Assembly (NCBI GenBank): GCA_011390885.1
Contig: JAABRO010000009.1
Location: 29,980-93,979 of the forward strand
Direction of reading: 5' to 3'
Source: Gemmatimonas sp.
GTDB lineage: Bacteria; Gemmatimonadota; Gemmatimonadetes; Gemmatimonadales; Gemmatimonadaceae
Length of the DNA: 64,000 bases
This document shows, one piece after another, positions 57,102-64,000 of the stretch (its first letter is position 1; each line of letters begins with the position of its first letter). A program made the translations under genes and the position numbers. Under the pieces are notes generated by a model, which was not told where the DNA came from, did not search any database, and saw only the letters and a program-made list of their open reading frames with translations.

Positions 57102-58178
57102 ATGAGCTCGCGCCGCTTCCTCGTCCTCGCCGAAGGCAACTTCGGGCCGCTCACCTCCAAGACGGCCAACGCCTGCATCCGCTACGCACCGCAGGATGTC
57201 GCGGTGATCCTCGACAGTGCCGCCGCCGGCCGAACCGCACACGACGTGCTCGGCTTCGGCGGCGGCATTCCGGTGGTCGCCACGTTCGAAGAGGCGATGA
57301 CGTTCGCGCCGAACGCGCTGCTCATCGGGATCGCGCCACCGGGCGGACAGCTGCCGCACGCGTGGCGCGATCTGCTGTTGCGCGCCATTCGCGCCGGGCT
57401 CGACCTCTGGAGCGGCCTGCATTCGCTCCTCGGTGACGATCCGGAGTTCGCGGCCGCGGCGGCGGAGCACGAGGTCACGATCCGCGACCTGCGGCGTCCG
57501 CCGGCCGACCTCGATGTCTCGTATGGCCGCGTGCGCGGGACCCAGGCCACGATCATCCTCACCGTGGGCAGCGACTGCAACATCGGCAAGATGACCACGC
57601 AGCTGCAGATCCGTGACGGCGTGGCACAGCGCGGGCATCGCGTGGCGTTCGCCGCCACGGGGCAGACCGGCATCCTCATCGAGGGTCGCGGCATCGCCGT
57701 CGATGCCGTCATCGCCGACTTCATCGCCGGCGCCGCCGAGCAGCTCACGCTCGAGGCGGCGGAGGGCGCCGACATCGTGCTCGTCGAAGGGCAGGGCTCC
57801 ATCGTGCACCCGGCCTACAGCGGCGTCACCCTCGGCCTGCTGCACGGCTCGCTGCCGCACGCCATGATCCTCTGCGCGCAGCCGAGCCGTACGGCCATCA
57901 ATCGCAACCCGTGGGTGCCGATTCCCACGCTGCGCGAGCTCATCCGGCTGTACGAGCAGATCGCCGAACCGCTGCGCCCGTCGCCCGTCATCGGCATTGC
58001 GCTCAACACGTACGACTTGTCGGACGTCGAGGCGCACGAGGCCATCGAGCGGGCGCGTGCCGAGACGGGGCTGCCCGTCACCGATCCGGTGCGCTTCCCC
58101 TCCGGTGTGCTGGCCGACGCCATCGACGCCTTCCACCGCGAGCGCATCGACGCGCTCGCGTCGCTGCCGCACGGCTGA
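57102..58178 (+). CDS. dgcN: DUF1611 protein, likely D-glutamate N-acetyltransferase DgcN
   Basis: The 358-residue protein has the DUF1611 layout: an N-terminal Rossmann-like half (RRFLVLAEGNFGPLTSKTANACIRY, VVATFEEAMTFAPNALLIGIAPPGG) and a C-terminal P-loop-like half (ILTVGSDCNIGKMTTQLQIRDG, DIVLVEGQGSIVHPAYSGVTLGLL). Members act in D-glutamate breakdown as N-acetyltransferase DgcN, paired with a dehydrogenase DgcA; that partner is not adjacent here. It also resembles the MurJ-independent epimerase-like group, so the specific substrate is inferred. A perfect hairpin terminator follows 12 bp after the stop. Confidence 0.7.
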   Translation: MSSRRFLVLAEGNFGPLTSKTANACIRYAPQDVAVILDSAAAGRTAHDVLGFGGGIPVVATFEEAMTFAPNALLIGIAPPGGQLPHAWRDLLLRAIRAGLDLWSGLHSLLGDDPEFAAAAAEHEVTIRDLRRPPADLDVSYGRVRGTQATIILTVGSDCNIGKMTTQLQIRDGVAQRGHRVAFAATGQTGILIEGRGIAVDAVIADFIAGAAEQLTLEAAEGADIVLVEGQGSIVHPAYSGVTLGLLHGSLPHAMILCAQPSRTAINRNPWVPIPTLRELIRLYEQIAEPLRPSPVIGIALNTYDLSDVEAHEAIERARAETGLPVTDPVRFPSGVLADAIDAFHRERIDALASLPHG

Positions 58179-58190
58179 CCTGCCGCGCGC

Positions 58191-58217
58191 CACCCGGATC
58201 CGGCAAGGATCCGGGTG
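58191..58217 (+). terminator. 11-bp terminator hairpin after DUF1611 gene
   Basis: Perfect arms 58191-58201 and 58207-58217 with loop ggcaa, 12 bp after the DUF1611 stop. No clear U-tract follows. Confidence 0.6.
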
Positions 58218-58271
58218 TGCGTGACGTGATTCGGTGATGGTCGTGCGCGCCGGTGCGCGTACCGTGCGTCC

Positions 58272-58946
58272 ATGCCCATCACCTCCGCCTCCGTCTCGCA
58301 CGCGAGCGCGCTCTGGCGCGTCGCAGTGCCCTCGATCGTCGCGAGCGCCGGCGCTGCCGGCGCCATGCTCACCCTCACGCTGCTCCGCCCCACCGTGCTC
58401 ACGCTGTACGGCGGGCACACGTTCGTGCTGCACGATCCGGTCGGACTCGTGGGAGAGCGGCTCCTGGCGCACATTCACCGCGCGCTCGCGGCGCACCCCG
58501 CGCCCCCGGCCGCGACCTGCCGCTGGGTCACGGTGCAGCGCCCGCTCGCGCTCGTCTGGGAGGCGATCGCCGAGCTGCAGGGGCGCGGCCTGTGGCGTGG
58601 ACCACGTGGGCACTGGCCACCGAACGCGCCCCGGGTGCCGCGCGTGGCCGAAGCGCGCCCCGCGGCCGGGGCGTCGGCGTCCATCGCTCCACCGGACGTG
58701 CCGCGCGTGCTCCTGGTCAGCGAGTCCGACCGGGCCGATGCGCTCGCGCCCGCGGCTGCCGCGCGTCTGCTGCTGCGCGCCACGCGGCACGACTGGGCGG
58801 TGTTCGCGGTCACGCGCGACGGGCCGGCTCGCCGCGCCGAGCCGTCGCTGCCGCGGGCGCCCCGTGCCCCGCGCACGCATCTCGTGTGTCGCGCCGGTGC
58901 CTTGAGCGCGATCGAGACGCCCGTGCCCGTCGCGCGAAACGACTAG
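58272..58946 (+). CDS. hypothetical protein with one membrane helix
   Basis: The 224-residue product has a hydrophobic segment VPSIVASAGAAGAMLTLTLL near residues 20-40 and an Ala/Arg/Pro-rich remainder without motifs. The codon use matches neighbours, but the family is unknown, and the C-terminal half (RPAAGASASIAPPDVPRVLLVSES) has no recognisable fold. It lies between the DUF1611 gene and cysS. I keep it at moderate confidence because of the clear frame and codon bias. Confidence 0.5.
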   Translation: MPITSASVSHASALWRVAVPSIVASAGAAGAMLTLTLLRPTVLTLYGGHTFVLHDPVGLVGERLLAHIHRALAAHPAPPAATCRWVTVQRPLALVWEAIAELQGRGLWRGPRGHWPPNAPRVPRVAEARPAAGASASIAPPDVPRVLLVSESDRADALAPAAAARLLLRATRHDWAVFAVTRDGPARRAEPSLPRAPRAPRTHLVCRAGALSAIETPVPVARND

Positions 58947-59029
58947 ATTGTCGCCAGCGTCCCCGCGCGGGCGTTGGCGTGCATTCGCCGCCTGCGCCGC
59001 TCGTCCCCGGCTCTTCCCGCCCGATCGCC

Positions 59030-60439
59030 ATGTCCGAGTTCCGCCTGTACAACACCCTCACGCGTCGTGTCGAACCGTTCACGCCGGCCGATGGCCGCAC
59101 GGTGCGCCTCTACGCGTGCGGACCCACCGTGTACAACCCGGCGCACCTCGGCAACTTCCGCACGTTCCTCTTCGAGGATCTGATGCGGCGCGCGATGCGG
59201 CTGTACGGCTGGGAGGTCATGCAGGTCATGAACCTCACCGACGTGGATGACAAGATCATCCGCAAGGCGGCCGCCAACGCGCAGACGATCACGCAGGTCA
59301 CCGAGCCGTTCACCGAGCTGTTCCACCGCGACCGGCGCTACCTGCGCATCGAGGATGCGGAAGTCTACCCCAAGGCCACCGAGCACATCCCCGAGATGAT
59401 CGCGCTGGTGCAGACCCTCGTGGACAACGGCACCGCGTACGTGTCCGAGGACGGGTCGGTGTACTTCGCGATCGATCGCTTCGCCGGCTACGGACGGCTG
59501 TCGCAGCTCGACAAGCGTGAGATCAAGAGCGGCGCGCGCGTGGCGCAGGACGAGTACTCCAAGGAGAACGCGCAGGACTTCGCGCTCTGGAAGAGTGCGA
59601 AGCCGGAGGACGAGGCCACCGGTGCTGCGTGGGATTCTCCGTGGGGGCGCGGGCGCCCCGGCTGGCACCTCGAGTGCTCGGCCATGGCCATGAAGTATCT
59701 CGGCGAGACGCTCGACCTGCACGCCGGTGGCATCGATCTCATCTTCCCGCACCACGAGGACGAGATCGCGCAGTCGGAGGCGGCCACGGGCAAGCCGTTC
59801 GCGCGCTGCTGGTGCCACGGGGAGTTCCTGCTCACCGACGGCGCGAAGATGGCCAAGCGGGTCGGCAACGTGGCCACCGTGGTCGACCTGCGGGAGCAGG
59901 GCATCGACGGCGCGGTCTATCGCCACTTCGTCTTCAACGCGCACTACCGCAAGCAGCTCAACCTGCTCGGCGATTCGCTGGCGCAGTCGCAGGCAGCCGT
60001 GCGGCGCATCGGCACCTTCGCGCGCCGATTGGCGGAGGCCACGGGGGGCACGCCGGCGCTCGCGGCGGCGGCGCAGCGCGCCGAGTCGGCGTTCAAGGCG
60101 GCGCTCTTCGACGACCTGAACGCGCCCGAGGCGCTGGCGGCGCTGTTCACGTTCATCTCCGAGGCCAACCGGGAGCTCGACGCAGGTGGCACGGACGGCG
60201 CGGCGCTTACCGAGGCGCAGCGCGTGTTCGCGGTGATCGACGGTGTGCTAGACCTGGTGCCGGCCGAGACGGAGACGGACGCCGAGCTGTCGACGTGGGT
60301 GGAGGAGCGGCTGGCGGCGCGCAAGGCGGCGCGGGCGGCGCGGGACTTCGCCGAGGCGGACTCGATCCGGGCGGAACTCGTGGCGCGTGGGGTGACGATC
60401 GAGGACACGGCGTCGGGCACGAAGTGGCGGGCCGGGTGA
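59030..60439 (+). CDS. cysS: cysteinyl-tRNA synthetase
   Basis: The 469-residue enzyme has the HIGH-type PAHLGNFRTFLFEDLMRR, zinc-binding CGPTVYN, LDLHAGGIDLIFPHHEDEIAQSEAATG, CHGEFLLTDGAKMAKRVGN (KMSKS equivalent is KMAKR), and the DALR-type anticodon-binding end. It charges tRNA-Cys. The ATG at 59030 opens the known start MSEFRLYNTLTRRVEPF. Confidence 0.97.
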   Translation: MSEFRLYNTLTRRVEPFTPADGRTVRLYACGPTVYNPAHLGNFRTFLFEDLMRRAMRLYGWEVMQVMNLTDVDDKIIRKAAANAQTITQVTEPFTELFHRDRRYLRIEDAEVYPKATEHIPEMIALVQTLVDNGTAYVSEDGSVYFAIDRFAGYGRLSQLDKREIKSGARVAQDEYSKENAQDFALWKSAKPEDEATGAAWDSPWGRGRPGWHLECSAMAMKYLGETLDLHAGGIDLIFPHHEDEIAQSEAATGKPFARCWCHGEFLLTDGAKMAKRVGNVATVVDLREQGIDGAVYRHFVFNAHYRKQLNLLGDSLAQSQAAVRRIGTFARRLAEATGGTPALAAAAQRAESAFKAALFDDLNAPEALAALFTFISEANRELDAGGTDGAALTEAQRVFAVIDGVLDLVPAETETDAELSTWVEERLAARKAARAARDFAEADSIRAELVARGVTIEDTASGTKWRAG

Positions 60440-60475
60440 GGCGTGGGGCTCGCCCAGCGCGTGCCGCTCGGTGCC

Positions 60476-60504
60476 TTGATTTCGGGGCCGCGGTCGGGTA
60501 ATCT
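60476..60504 (+). promoter_or_regulatory. sigma-70 type promoter of the tRNA-Thr(TGT) operon
   Basis: -35 TTGATT at 60476-60481 and -10 TAATCT at 60499-60504 are separated by exactly 17 bp. The base after the -10 is followed by GACGGTCTTGCCC, nearly the same as GACCGTCTGCCC after the second promoter here, which supports both as real start regions. The first tRNA begins 73 bp later. Confidence 0.75.
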
Positions 60505-60577
60505 GACGGTCTTGCCCAATGCCGCGCCCGGTCATGATTCGGGGGTGTGCGGGGTGAGCTGATGCGTGCTGCATTGT

Positions 60578-60650
60578 GCTGACGTAGCTCAATTGGCAGA
60601 GCACCTGATTTGTAATCAGGCGGTTACCGGTTCGATTCCGGTCGTCAGCT
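60578..60650 (+). tRNA. tRNA-Thr (anticodon TGT)
   Basis: A 73-nt cloverleaf with a 7-bp acceptor stem GCTGACG/CGTCAGC, D arm GCTC..GAGC, anticodon loop TTTGTAA (anticodon TGT) in a CCTGA/TCAGG stem, and T arm GTTCGATTC. It reads ACA threonine codons (wobble covering ACG). It is the first of the Thr-Tyr-Gly group. No CCA is encoded. Confidence 0.97.
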
Positions 60651-60684
60651 TGTCCGGGCAGGGCCGGCGCAACACCGGCACCCG

Positions 60685-60767
60685 GGTGGGGTACCCAAGT
60701 GGCCAACGGGATCAGACTGTAAATCTGACGGCGCAAGCCTTCGAAGGTTCGAATCCTTCCCCCACCA
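60685..60767 (+). tRNA. tRNA-Tyr (anticodon GTA)
   Basis: An 83-nt class II tRNA: acceptor GGTGGGG/CCCCACC, anticodon loop around GTA, a long variable arm (cggcgcaagcc), and T arm GAAGGTTCGAATCCTTC. The long variable arm with anticodon GTA identifies tRNA-Tyr. No CCA is encoded. Confidence 0.97.
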
Positions 60768-60810
60768 CTCGCAGGACCGCCGCAGTCCGGGCGGGCAGGT
60801 GCAGTCCCGC

Positions 60811-60883
60811 GCGGGAGTAGCTCAGTTGGTAGAGCGCTAGCCTTCCAAGCTTGATGTCGCGGGTTCGAGTCCCGTCTCCCGCT
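60811..60883 (+). tRNA. tRNA-Gly (anticodon TCC)
   Basis: A 73-nt tRNA: acceptor GCGGGAG/CTCCCGC, D arm GCTC..GAGC, anticodon loop CTTCCAA (anticodon TCC) and T arm GTTCGAGTC. The anticodon stem CTAGC/GCTTG has one T-T mismatch at pair 28-42, an oddity but not disqualifying. No CCA is encoded. Confidence 0.95.
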
Positions 60884-60895
60884 CTCCTCGAATGA

Positions 60896-60938
60896 CCCGA
60901 CGCCCCGTCCGCTCCTCGTGAGCGGACGGGGCGTCGGG
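60896..60938 (+). terminator. 19-bp terminator hairpin after tRNA-Gly
   Basis: Arms 60896-60914 and 60920-60938 are perfect over 19 bp with a five-base loop. It ends the Thr-Tyr-Gly transcript before the second promoter. Confidence 0.8.
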
Positions 60939-60981
60939 CGTTGGCGGGACATCTGGGGCCGAGCCGGCCTGAGGCCGACGC

Positions 60982-61010
60982 TTGTGTGGAGGCGGGGAGC
61001 TGGCTAGAAT
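60982..61010 (+). promoter_or_regulatory. sigma-70 type promoter of tRNA-Thr(GGT)
   Basis: -35 TTGTGT at 60982-60987 and -10 TAGAAT at 61005-61010 are separated by exactly 17 bp and followed by GACCGTCTGCCC, similar to the sequence after the promoter at 60476. Confidence 0.75.
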
Positions 61011-61051
61011 GACCGTCTGCCCGGCAACCCGGTCTCGGGGGGTCGCGTCAG

Positions 61052-61124
61052 GCTCACGTAGCTCAGTCGGCAGAGCACATCCTTGGTAAGGATGAGGTCA
61101 CCGGTTCGATCCCGGTCGTGAGCT
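61052..61124 (+). tRNA. tRNA-Thr (anticodon GGT)
   Basis: A 73-nt tRNA with acceptor GCTCACG/CGTGAGC, anticodon loop TTGGTAA (anticodon GGT) in a CATCC/GGATG stem, and T arm GTTCGATCC. It reads ACC/ACU threonine codons, complementing the TGT copy. In Escherichia coli the Thr, Tyr, Gly and Thr tRNAs precede tufB in this order; here a terminator follows instead of tuf. No CCA is encoded. Confidence 0.97.
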
Positions 61125-61165
61125 CTCGGTGCTCGGGGTCTTCCCGGGTGCCGGTCCGAGAAGCG

Positions 61166-61196
61166 AAAGGGTGCTCCCGTAGGGGGCGCCCTTTTT
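61166..61196 (+). terminator. intrinsic terminator with U-tract after tRNA-Thr
   Basis: Arms 61166-61178 and 61182-61194 pair over 13 positions, including three G-U pairs, around the loop gta; the run of T residues at 61192-61196 supplies the U-tract. It closes the tRNA-Thr(GGT) transcript. Confidence 0.85.
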
Positions 61197-61297
61197 GCTT
61201 TGGCGCAGGGGCGCCCATTTCGCTGGCCCGCTGGCGTCGCCGAGGGCCGTTCCCGGCCTCGCTTCTCCGGCCTGGTGGGACGACCGCGGTACAAGGC

Positions 61298-61326
61298 TTG
61301 CATCCCGCGCCAGGCTCGGCTACGTT
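61298..61326 (+). promoter_or_regulatory. possible promoter for rpmG-secE-nusG
   Basis: TTGCAT at 61298 and TACGTT at 61321 are 17 bp apart and lie in the only spacer before the rpmG operon. The -10 keeps the first two and last bases of the consensus. The transcript leader would be about 195 nt. Confidence 0.4.
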
Positions 61327-61528
61327 CCAAGGCTCACCCCGCCACCCTCGGGAAACGTGCGTCCGTTCACCTCGGTGACCGCGCCGCTTTGCGAGGGGAC
61401 GATCGGGTGAGCAGTCGGCGAGGCGGTCTCCGGTGCGCCGCGCACACGCATGGGGCGTGTGTGGCATGGCGCCGAGGCCCAGTCGCCCCGTAACGGCCCA
61501 GGTCGGGCCGCTGTCCGGAGCCGGAATC

Positions 61529-61681
61529 ATGCCGCGCGACAAGATCATTCTCGGGTGCACCGAGTGCAAGAACCGCAACTACTTCACCACGAAGAACAAG
61601 CGCCTGCATCCTGAGCGCGTCGAGTGGAAGAAGTACTGCCCGCGGTGCAACAAGCACCTCACCCACAAGGAAACGAAGTAA
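61529..61681 (+). CDS. rpmG: 50S ribosomal protein bL33
   Basis: The 50-residue zinc-type L33 is [54 protein letters not shown], with four cysteines (CTEC, CPRC) that form the zinc ribbon. It joins the large subunit near the E site. secE follows within 3 bp. Confidence 0.97.
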   Translation: MPRDKIILGCTECKNRNYFTTKNKRLHPERVEWKKYCPRCNKHLTHKETK

Positions 61682-61683
61682 CC

Positions 61684-61917
61684 ATGGCGTCCTCCGTCGA
61701 GGTGACGAACCGTCCGGGGCTGGCCACGCGCGCCGTCGCGTACTACCGCGAGGTCGTGGCCGAGATGAAGAAGGTCACGTGGCCGGACAAGGACCAGCTT
61801 CGCCAGATGACGATCCAGATCCTGGTCTTCGTGCTCGTGATCGGGGCCGTGATCGCGCTCCTGGACCTCCTGCTGCAGACGACGCTGATTCGCCTGCCGC
61901 AGTCGCTGCTGCGCTGA
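61684..61917 (+). CDS. secE: preprotein translocase subunit SecE
   Basis: The 77-residue protein has the SecE N-terminal amphipathic helix and the single transmembrane helix typical of minimal SecE (AEMKKVTWPDKDQLRQMTIQILVFVLVIGAVIALLDLLLQ). It holds the SecYEG channel together. Located between rpmG and nusG as in most bacteria. Confidence 0.95.
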   Translation: MASSVEVTNRPGLATRAVAYYREVVAEMKKVTWPDKDQLRQMTIQILVFVLVIGAVIALLDLLLQTTLIRLPQSLLR

Positions 61918-61927
61918 GGAGGCGCCC

Positions 61928-62473
61928 ATGCTCGAGCACCGCTGGTACGCCGTGCAGACCACGTCGGGCCATGAGAACAAGGTCCAACGGCTGCTGCAGC
62001 GGAAGATCGACGCCGATCCGGCCGAGCCATCCGCTCGGCTGATCCGACAGGCGCTGGTCCCGACGCAGGAAGTCGTCGAGATCAAGAACGGCAAGAAGGT
62101 CACTGTGGAGCGGAAGATCTTCCCGGGCTACGTGCTCGTGGAAATGCTCGCGTCGCAGGACACGCTGCATGAAGTCAACGCGGTGCAGGGCGTCATCAAG
62201 TTCGTGGGCAAGGAGCGTGATCCCATGCCCCTGCGGCCGGATGAGGTCAAGCGCCTGCTCGGCATCGTCGACGAGGCGGAGTCGGGACCCGTGAAGGAGG
62301 AGATTCCGTTCCTCGTGGGGCAGGCCGTGCAGATCACGGAAGGCCCGTTCGCGGACTTCAACGGCTCGGTCGAGGAAGTGCTGACGGACAAGGGGAAGGT
62401 GCGCGTGTCGGTCAGTCTGTTCGGCCGCCCCACCTCGGTGGAACTGGATTACCTGCAGCTGCGCGGCTACTAG
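61928..62473 (+). CDS. nusG: transcription antitermination/termination factor NusG
   Basis: The 181-residue protein contains the NGN domain (RWYAVQTTSGHENKVQRLLQRKI, KIFPGYVLVEM) and a C-terminal KOW domain (VGQAVQITEGPFADFNGSVEEV). NusG couples RNA polymerase to Rho or to ribosomal S10. GAGGAGG precedes the ATG. The family usually has this length. Confidence 0.97.
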   Translation: MLEHRWYAVQTTSGHENKVQRLLQRKIDADPAEPSARLIRQALVPTQEVVEIKNGKKVTVERKIFPGYVLVEMLASQDTLHEVNAVQGVIKFVGKERDPMPLRPDEVKRLLGIVDEAESGPVKEEIPFLVGQAVQITEGPFADFNGSVEEVLTDKGKVRVSVSLFGRPTSVELDYLQLRGY

Positions 62474-62600
62474 GCCGAGCGGGGCAGGAGGGGGCCGCAG
62501 GGCTCCCGCACGCCGGGTACCACGACGGCGCTAAACGCAACCGTGGGAGCAAGACCGGCGCCGGACATCCCGGCGTCGGACGTTCGCGAGAGGAAGTCGG
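62474..62600 (+). promoter_or_regulatory. rplK leader with candidate L1-binding element
   Basis: The 127-bp leader carries the arms GCCGG (62512-62516)/CCGGC (62555-62559) enclosing CCACG (62520-62524)/CGTGG (62542-62546), with the unpaired GTGGGAG at 62543-62549. GTGGGAG is the core shared by L1-binding sites in 23S rRNA and in rplK-rplA leaders. An alternative hairpin (62559-62564 with 62570-62575) overlaps. It is a candidate for L1 translational autoregulation. Confidence 0.45.
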
Positions 62601-63023
62601 ATGGCCAAGAAGGTTACGGGTTTCGTCAAGCTGCAGATTCCTGCAGGCAAGGCGAACCCGGCCCCGCCGGTGGGTACGGCCCTCGGTCCGCAGGGAATCA
62701 ACATCATGTCGTTCTGCAAAGAGTTCAATGCTCGGACGCAGGGTGGCGACATGATCGTTCCCGTCGAGGTCACGATCTACGCCGACAAGTCGTTCACCTT
62801 CATCCTCAAGACTCCGCCGGCGGCGGAGCTCCTGAAGAAGGAGGCGGGCGTGCCAAAGGGGTCGGGTCAGCCGAACAAGGTGAAGGTTGGTTCGGTGTCG
62901 AAGGCGCAGGTGCAGAAGATCGCCGAGCTGAAGATGCCGGACCTGAACACGGACTCCCTGGAGAGCGCGATGGCCATGGTGGCCGGCGCCGCTCGCTCCA
63001 TGGGCATCACGGTGACGGACTGA
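62601..63023 (+). CDS. rplK: 50S ribosomal protein uL11
   Basis: The 140-residue protein ([46 protein letters not shown] and the C-terminal RNA-binding end) is L11, which with L10/L12 forms the GTPase-associated stalk base and helps RelA sensing. AGGAAG before the ATG sets the start. Its TGA overlaps the rplA start. Confidence 0.97.
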   Translation: MAKKVTGFVKLQIPAGKANPAPPVGTALGPQGINIMSFCKEFNARTQGGDMIVPVEVTIYADKSFTFILKTPPAAELLKKEAGVPKGSGQPNKVKVGSVSKAQVQKIAELKMPDLNTDSLESAMAMVAGAARSMGITVTD

Positions 63024-63712
63024 TGCGCAAGTACGGGAAGAAGTACACGGCTGCGGCGACTCGCCGCGAAGCCACCGTGGCGCATCAGGCGAGCCAGGCG
63101 ATCACGCTCGTCAAGGACATGGCGTTCGCCAAGTTCGACGAGACGGTCGAGGTGGCCGTGCGTCTCGGTGTCGATCCGCGCCATGCGGATCAGGTGGTGC
63201 GTGGGACCGTCGTGCTCCCCGAGGGCACCGGCAAGACCATGCGCGTGCTCGTCATCGCGACGGGCCCGAAGATTCAGGAAGCGCAGGACGCGGGGGCCGA
63301 CTACGTGGGCACCGAGTTCCTGGCCAAGATCAAGGACGGCTGGCTGGACTTCGACGTCATGATCGCCACGCCCGACCAGATGGGGCAGATCGGCGCGCTC
63401 GGTCGCGTGCTCGGTCCGCGCGGCCTGATGCCGAACCCGAAGGCCGGCACCGTCACGTTCGACGTGGCGAAGGCGGTCAAGGAGTCCAAGGGCGGCAAGA
63501 TCGAGTTCCGCGTCGACAAGGGCGGCAACGTGCATGCCCCGATCGGCAAGGTCTCGTTCAGCGCTGACGCGCTGGAGCGCAACTTCGCCGCGTTCATGGA
63601 CCAGATCGTCCGGTCCAAGCCGAGCGCCGCGAAGGGCGTGTACATCCGCAACGTCGCGATCTCGAGCTCCATGGGTCCCGGCGTCACCATCGATACCACG
63701 CCGTACCGGTAA
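63023..63712 (+). CDS. rplA: 50S ribosomal protein uL1
   Basis: The 229-residue protein is full-length L1 ([21 protein letters not shown] to [34 protein letters not shown]). L1 forms the mobile stalk that aids E-site tRNA release and is a translational repressor of rplK-rplA in many bacteria. The ATG overlaps the rplK TGA. rplJ follows 14 bp later, without the usual L10 leader. Confidence 0.97.
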   Translation: MRKYGKKYTAAATRREATVAHQASQAITLVKDMAFAKFDETVEVAVRLGVDPRHADQVVRGTVVLPEGTGKTMRVLVIATGPKIQEAQDAGADYVGTEFLAKIKDGWLDFDVMIATPDQMGQIGALGRVLGPRGLMPNPKAGTVTFDVAKAVKESKGGKIEFRVDKGGNVHAPIGKVSFSADALERNFAAFMDQIVRSKPSAAKGVYIRNVAISSSMGPGVTIDTTPYR

Positions 63713-63726
63713 GGGGCGACGCTACC

Positions 63727-64000
63727 ATGAAGAAGACCAAGAAGACGGAGCTCGTCGGCGAGCTGAAGGAGAAGCTCGGCACGGCGACGGCGGTGTACTA
63801 CACGGACTTCACGGGGCTGAACGTGAAGCGCATGACGGAACTCCGTCGTCGCTTCCGCAAGGCCGGCGTGGAATACGTCGTCATCAAGAACACGCTCGCG
63901 CTGCGGGCGGTGAACGAGAGCGGCCTGGTGGGCGAGCGGCTGCGTGGCCCCACGGGCCTCGTGCTCACCACCGACCCGGTGCTCGGCGCCAAGGTGCTGA
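63727..64000 (+). CDS. rplJ: 50S ribosomal protein uL10 (partial, cut by right edge)
   Basis: The ATG at 63727 begins [61 protein letters not shown], the N-terminal rRNA-binding domain of L10; about 91 residues are visible and the frame is open to the end of the window. L10 anchors the L7/L12 stalk. The rest of the gene and rplL lie beyond base 64000. Confidence 0.95.
   Translation, partial: MKKTKKTELVGELKEKLGTATAVYYTDFTGLNVKRMTELRRRFRKAGVEYVVIKNTLALRAVNESGLVGERLRGPTGLVLTTDPVLGAKVL

Larger units (their letters stand above)
61125..61528 (+). other. spacer between tRNA-Thr and rpmG
   Basis: The 404-bp gap has the terminator at 61166-61196 and then a possible promoter for the ribosomal genes: TTGCAT at 61298-61303 and TACGTT at 61321-61326, 17 bp apart, with the rpmG start about 200 bp later. 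No tuf and no tRNA-Trp gene are present, although they commonly sit in this place. Confidence 0.6.

Noticed and set aside
55686..58880. A 1064-residue frame antisense to pspA and the DUF1611 gene
   Set aside because: Arg/Val/His-rich shadow; the plus-strand genes are real.

Overview
The window is about 70% G+C bacterial chromosome with dense, short-spaced genes, many GTG starts and many 1-8 bp stop/start overlaps. The gene set (System I cytochrome c maturation, DUF1611, BTAD-type regulator, degenerate DEAD-box protein with a DbpA-type RNA-binding domain, many outer-layer lipoproteins and TPR proteins) fits a Gemmatimonadota member close to Gemmatimonas. That assignment is inference from family content, not from a database match. 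There is no prophage, insertion sequence, rRNA or CRISPR array; most of the window is core genome with a few unusual arrangements.

Layout. 0-6.5 kb: dephospho-CoA kinase running in frame into the glycine cleavage H protein (left edge), an AraC-type regulator, thymidine kinase, a degenerate RNA helicase, an aminotransferase and a stand-alone Lrp/AsnC effector domain. 6.5-13.5 kb: two exported proteins, then the SbcD-SbcC-GNAT operon. 13.6-16.6 kb: a candidate 6S-like structured RNA, then eukaryote-type 6-pyruvoyl-tetrahydropterin synthase, GTP cyclohydrolase I and a short-chain dehydrogenase, which together resemble a tetrahydrobiopterin pathway. 16.6-25 kb: a 1360-residue membrane-spanning BTAD/AAA regulator, a long-chain acyl-CoA synthetase, and a TPR-ParA-lipoprotein operon. 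25-35.6 kb: phosphoribosyltransferase, V4R protein, DNA ligase, YtxH protein, TPR protein, pyrimidine-nucleoside phosphorylase, PQQ-type sugar dehydrogenase, glutamate dehydrogenase and a Uma2 nuclease. 35.6-40 kb: gyrB, dciA, recF and an enoyl-CoA hydratase. 40-47 kb: mtnA, glpK, then a cytochrome c maturation cluster (ccmE-ccmF-ccmH-ccmI-like) with non-standard cysteine motifs. 47-50 kb: an ABC exporter pair and cutA. 50-60.4 kb: uvrA, a long perfect inverted repeat, serine dehydratase subunits, a lipoprotein, YbjN-like and PspA proteins, a DUF1611/DgcN protein and cysS. 60.5-64 kb: four tRNAs (Thr-Tyr-Gly-Thr) with two clear sigma-70 type promoters, then rpmG-secE-nusG-rplK-rplA-rplJ, cut by the right edge.

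Most noteworthy: the in-frame coaE-gcvH junction, the CxxxY CcmE with a CPCPC-type CcmH, the PTPS/FolE/SDR cluster, the membrane-spanning BTAD regulator with an extracytoplasmic propeller, the 36-bp perfect inverted repeat after uvrA, and the tRNA-translation cluster that keeps the classical Thr-Tyr-Gly-Thr order but has lost tuf.
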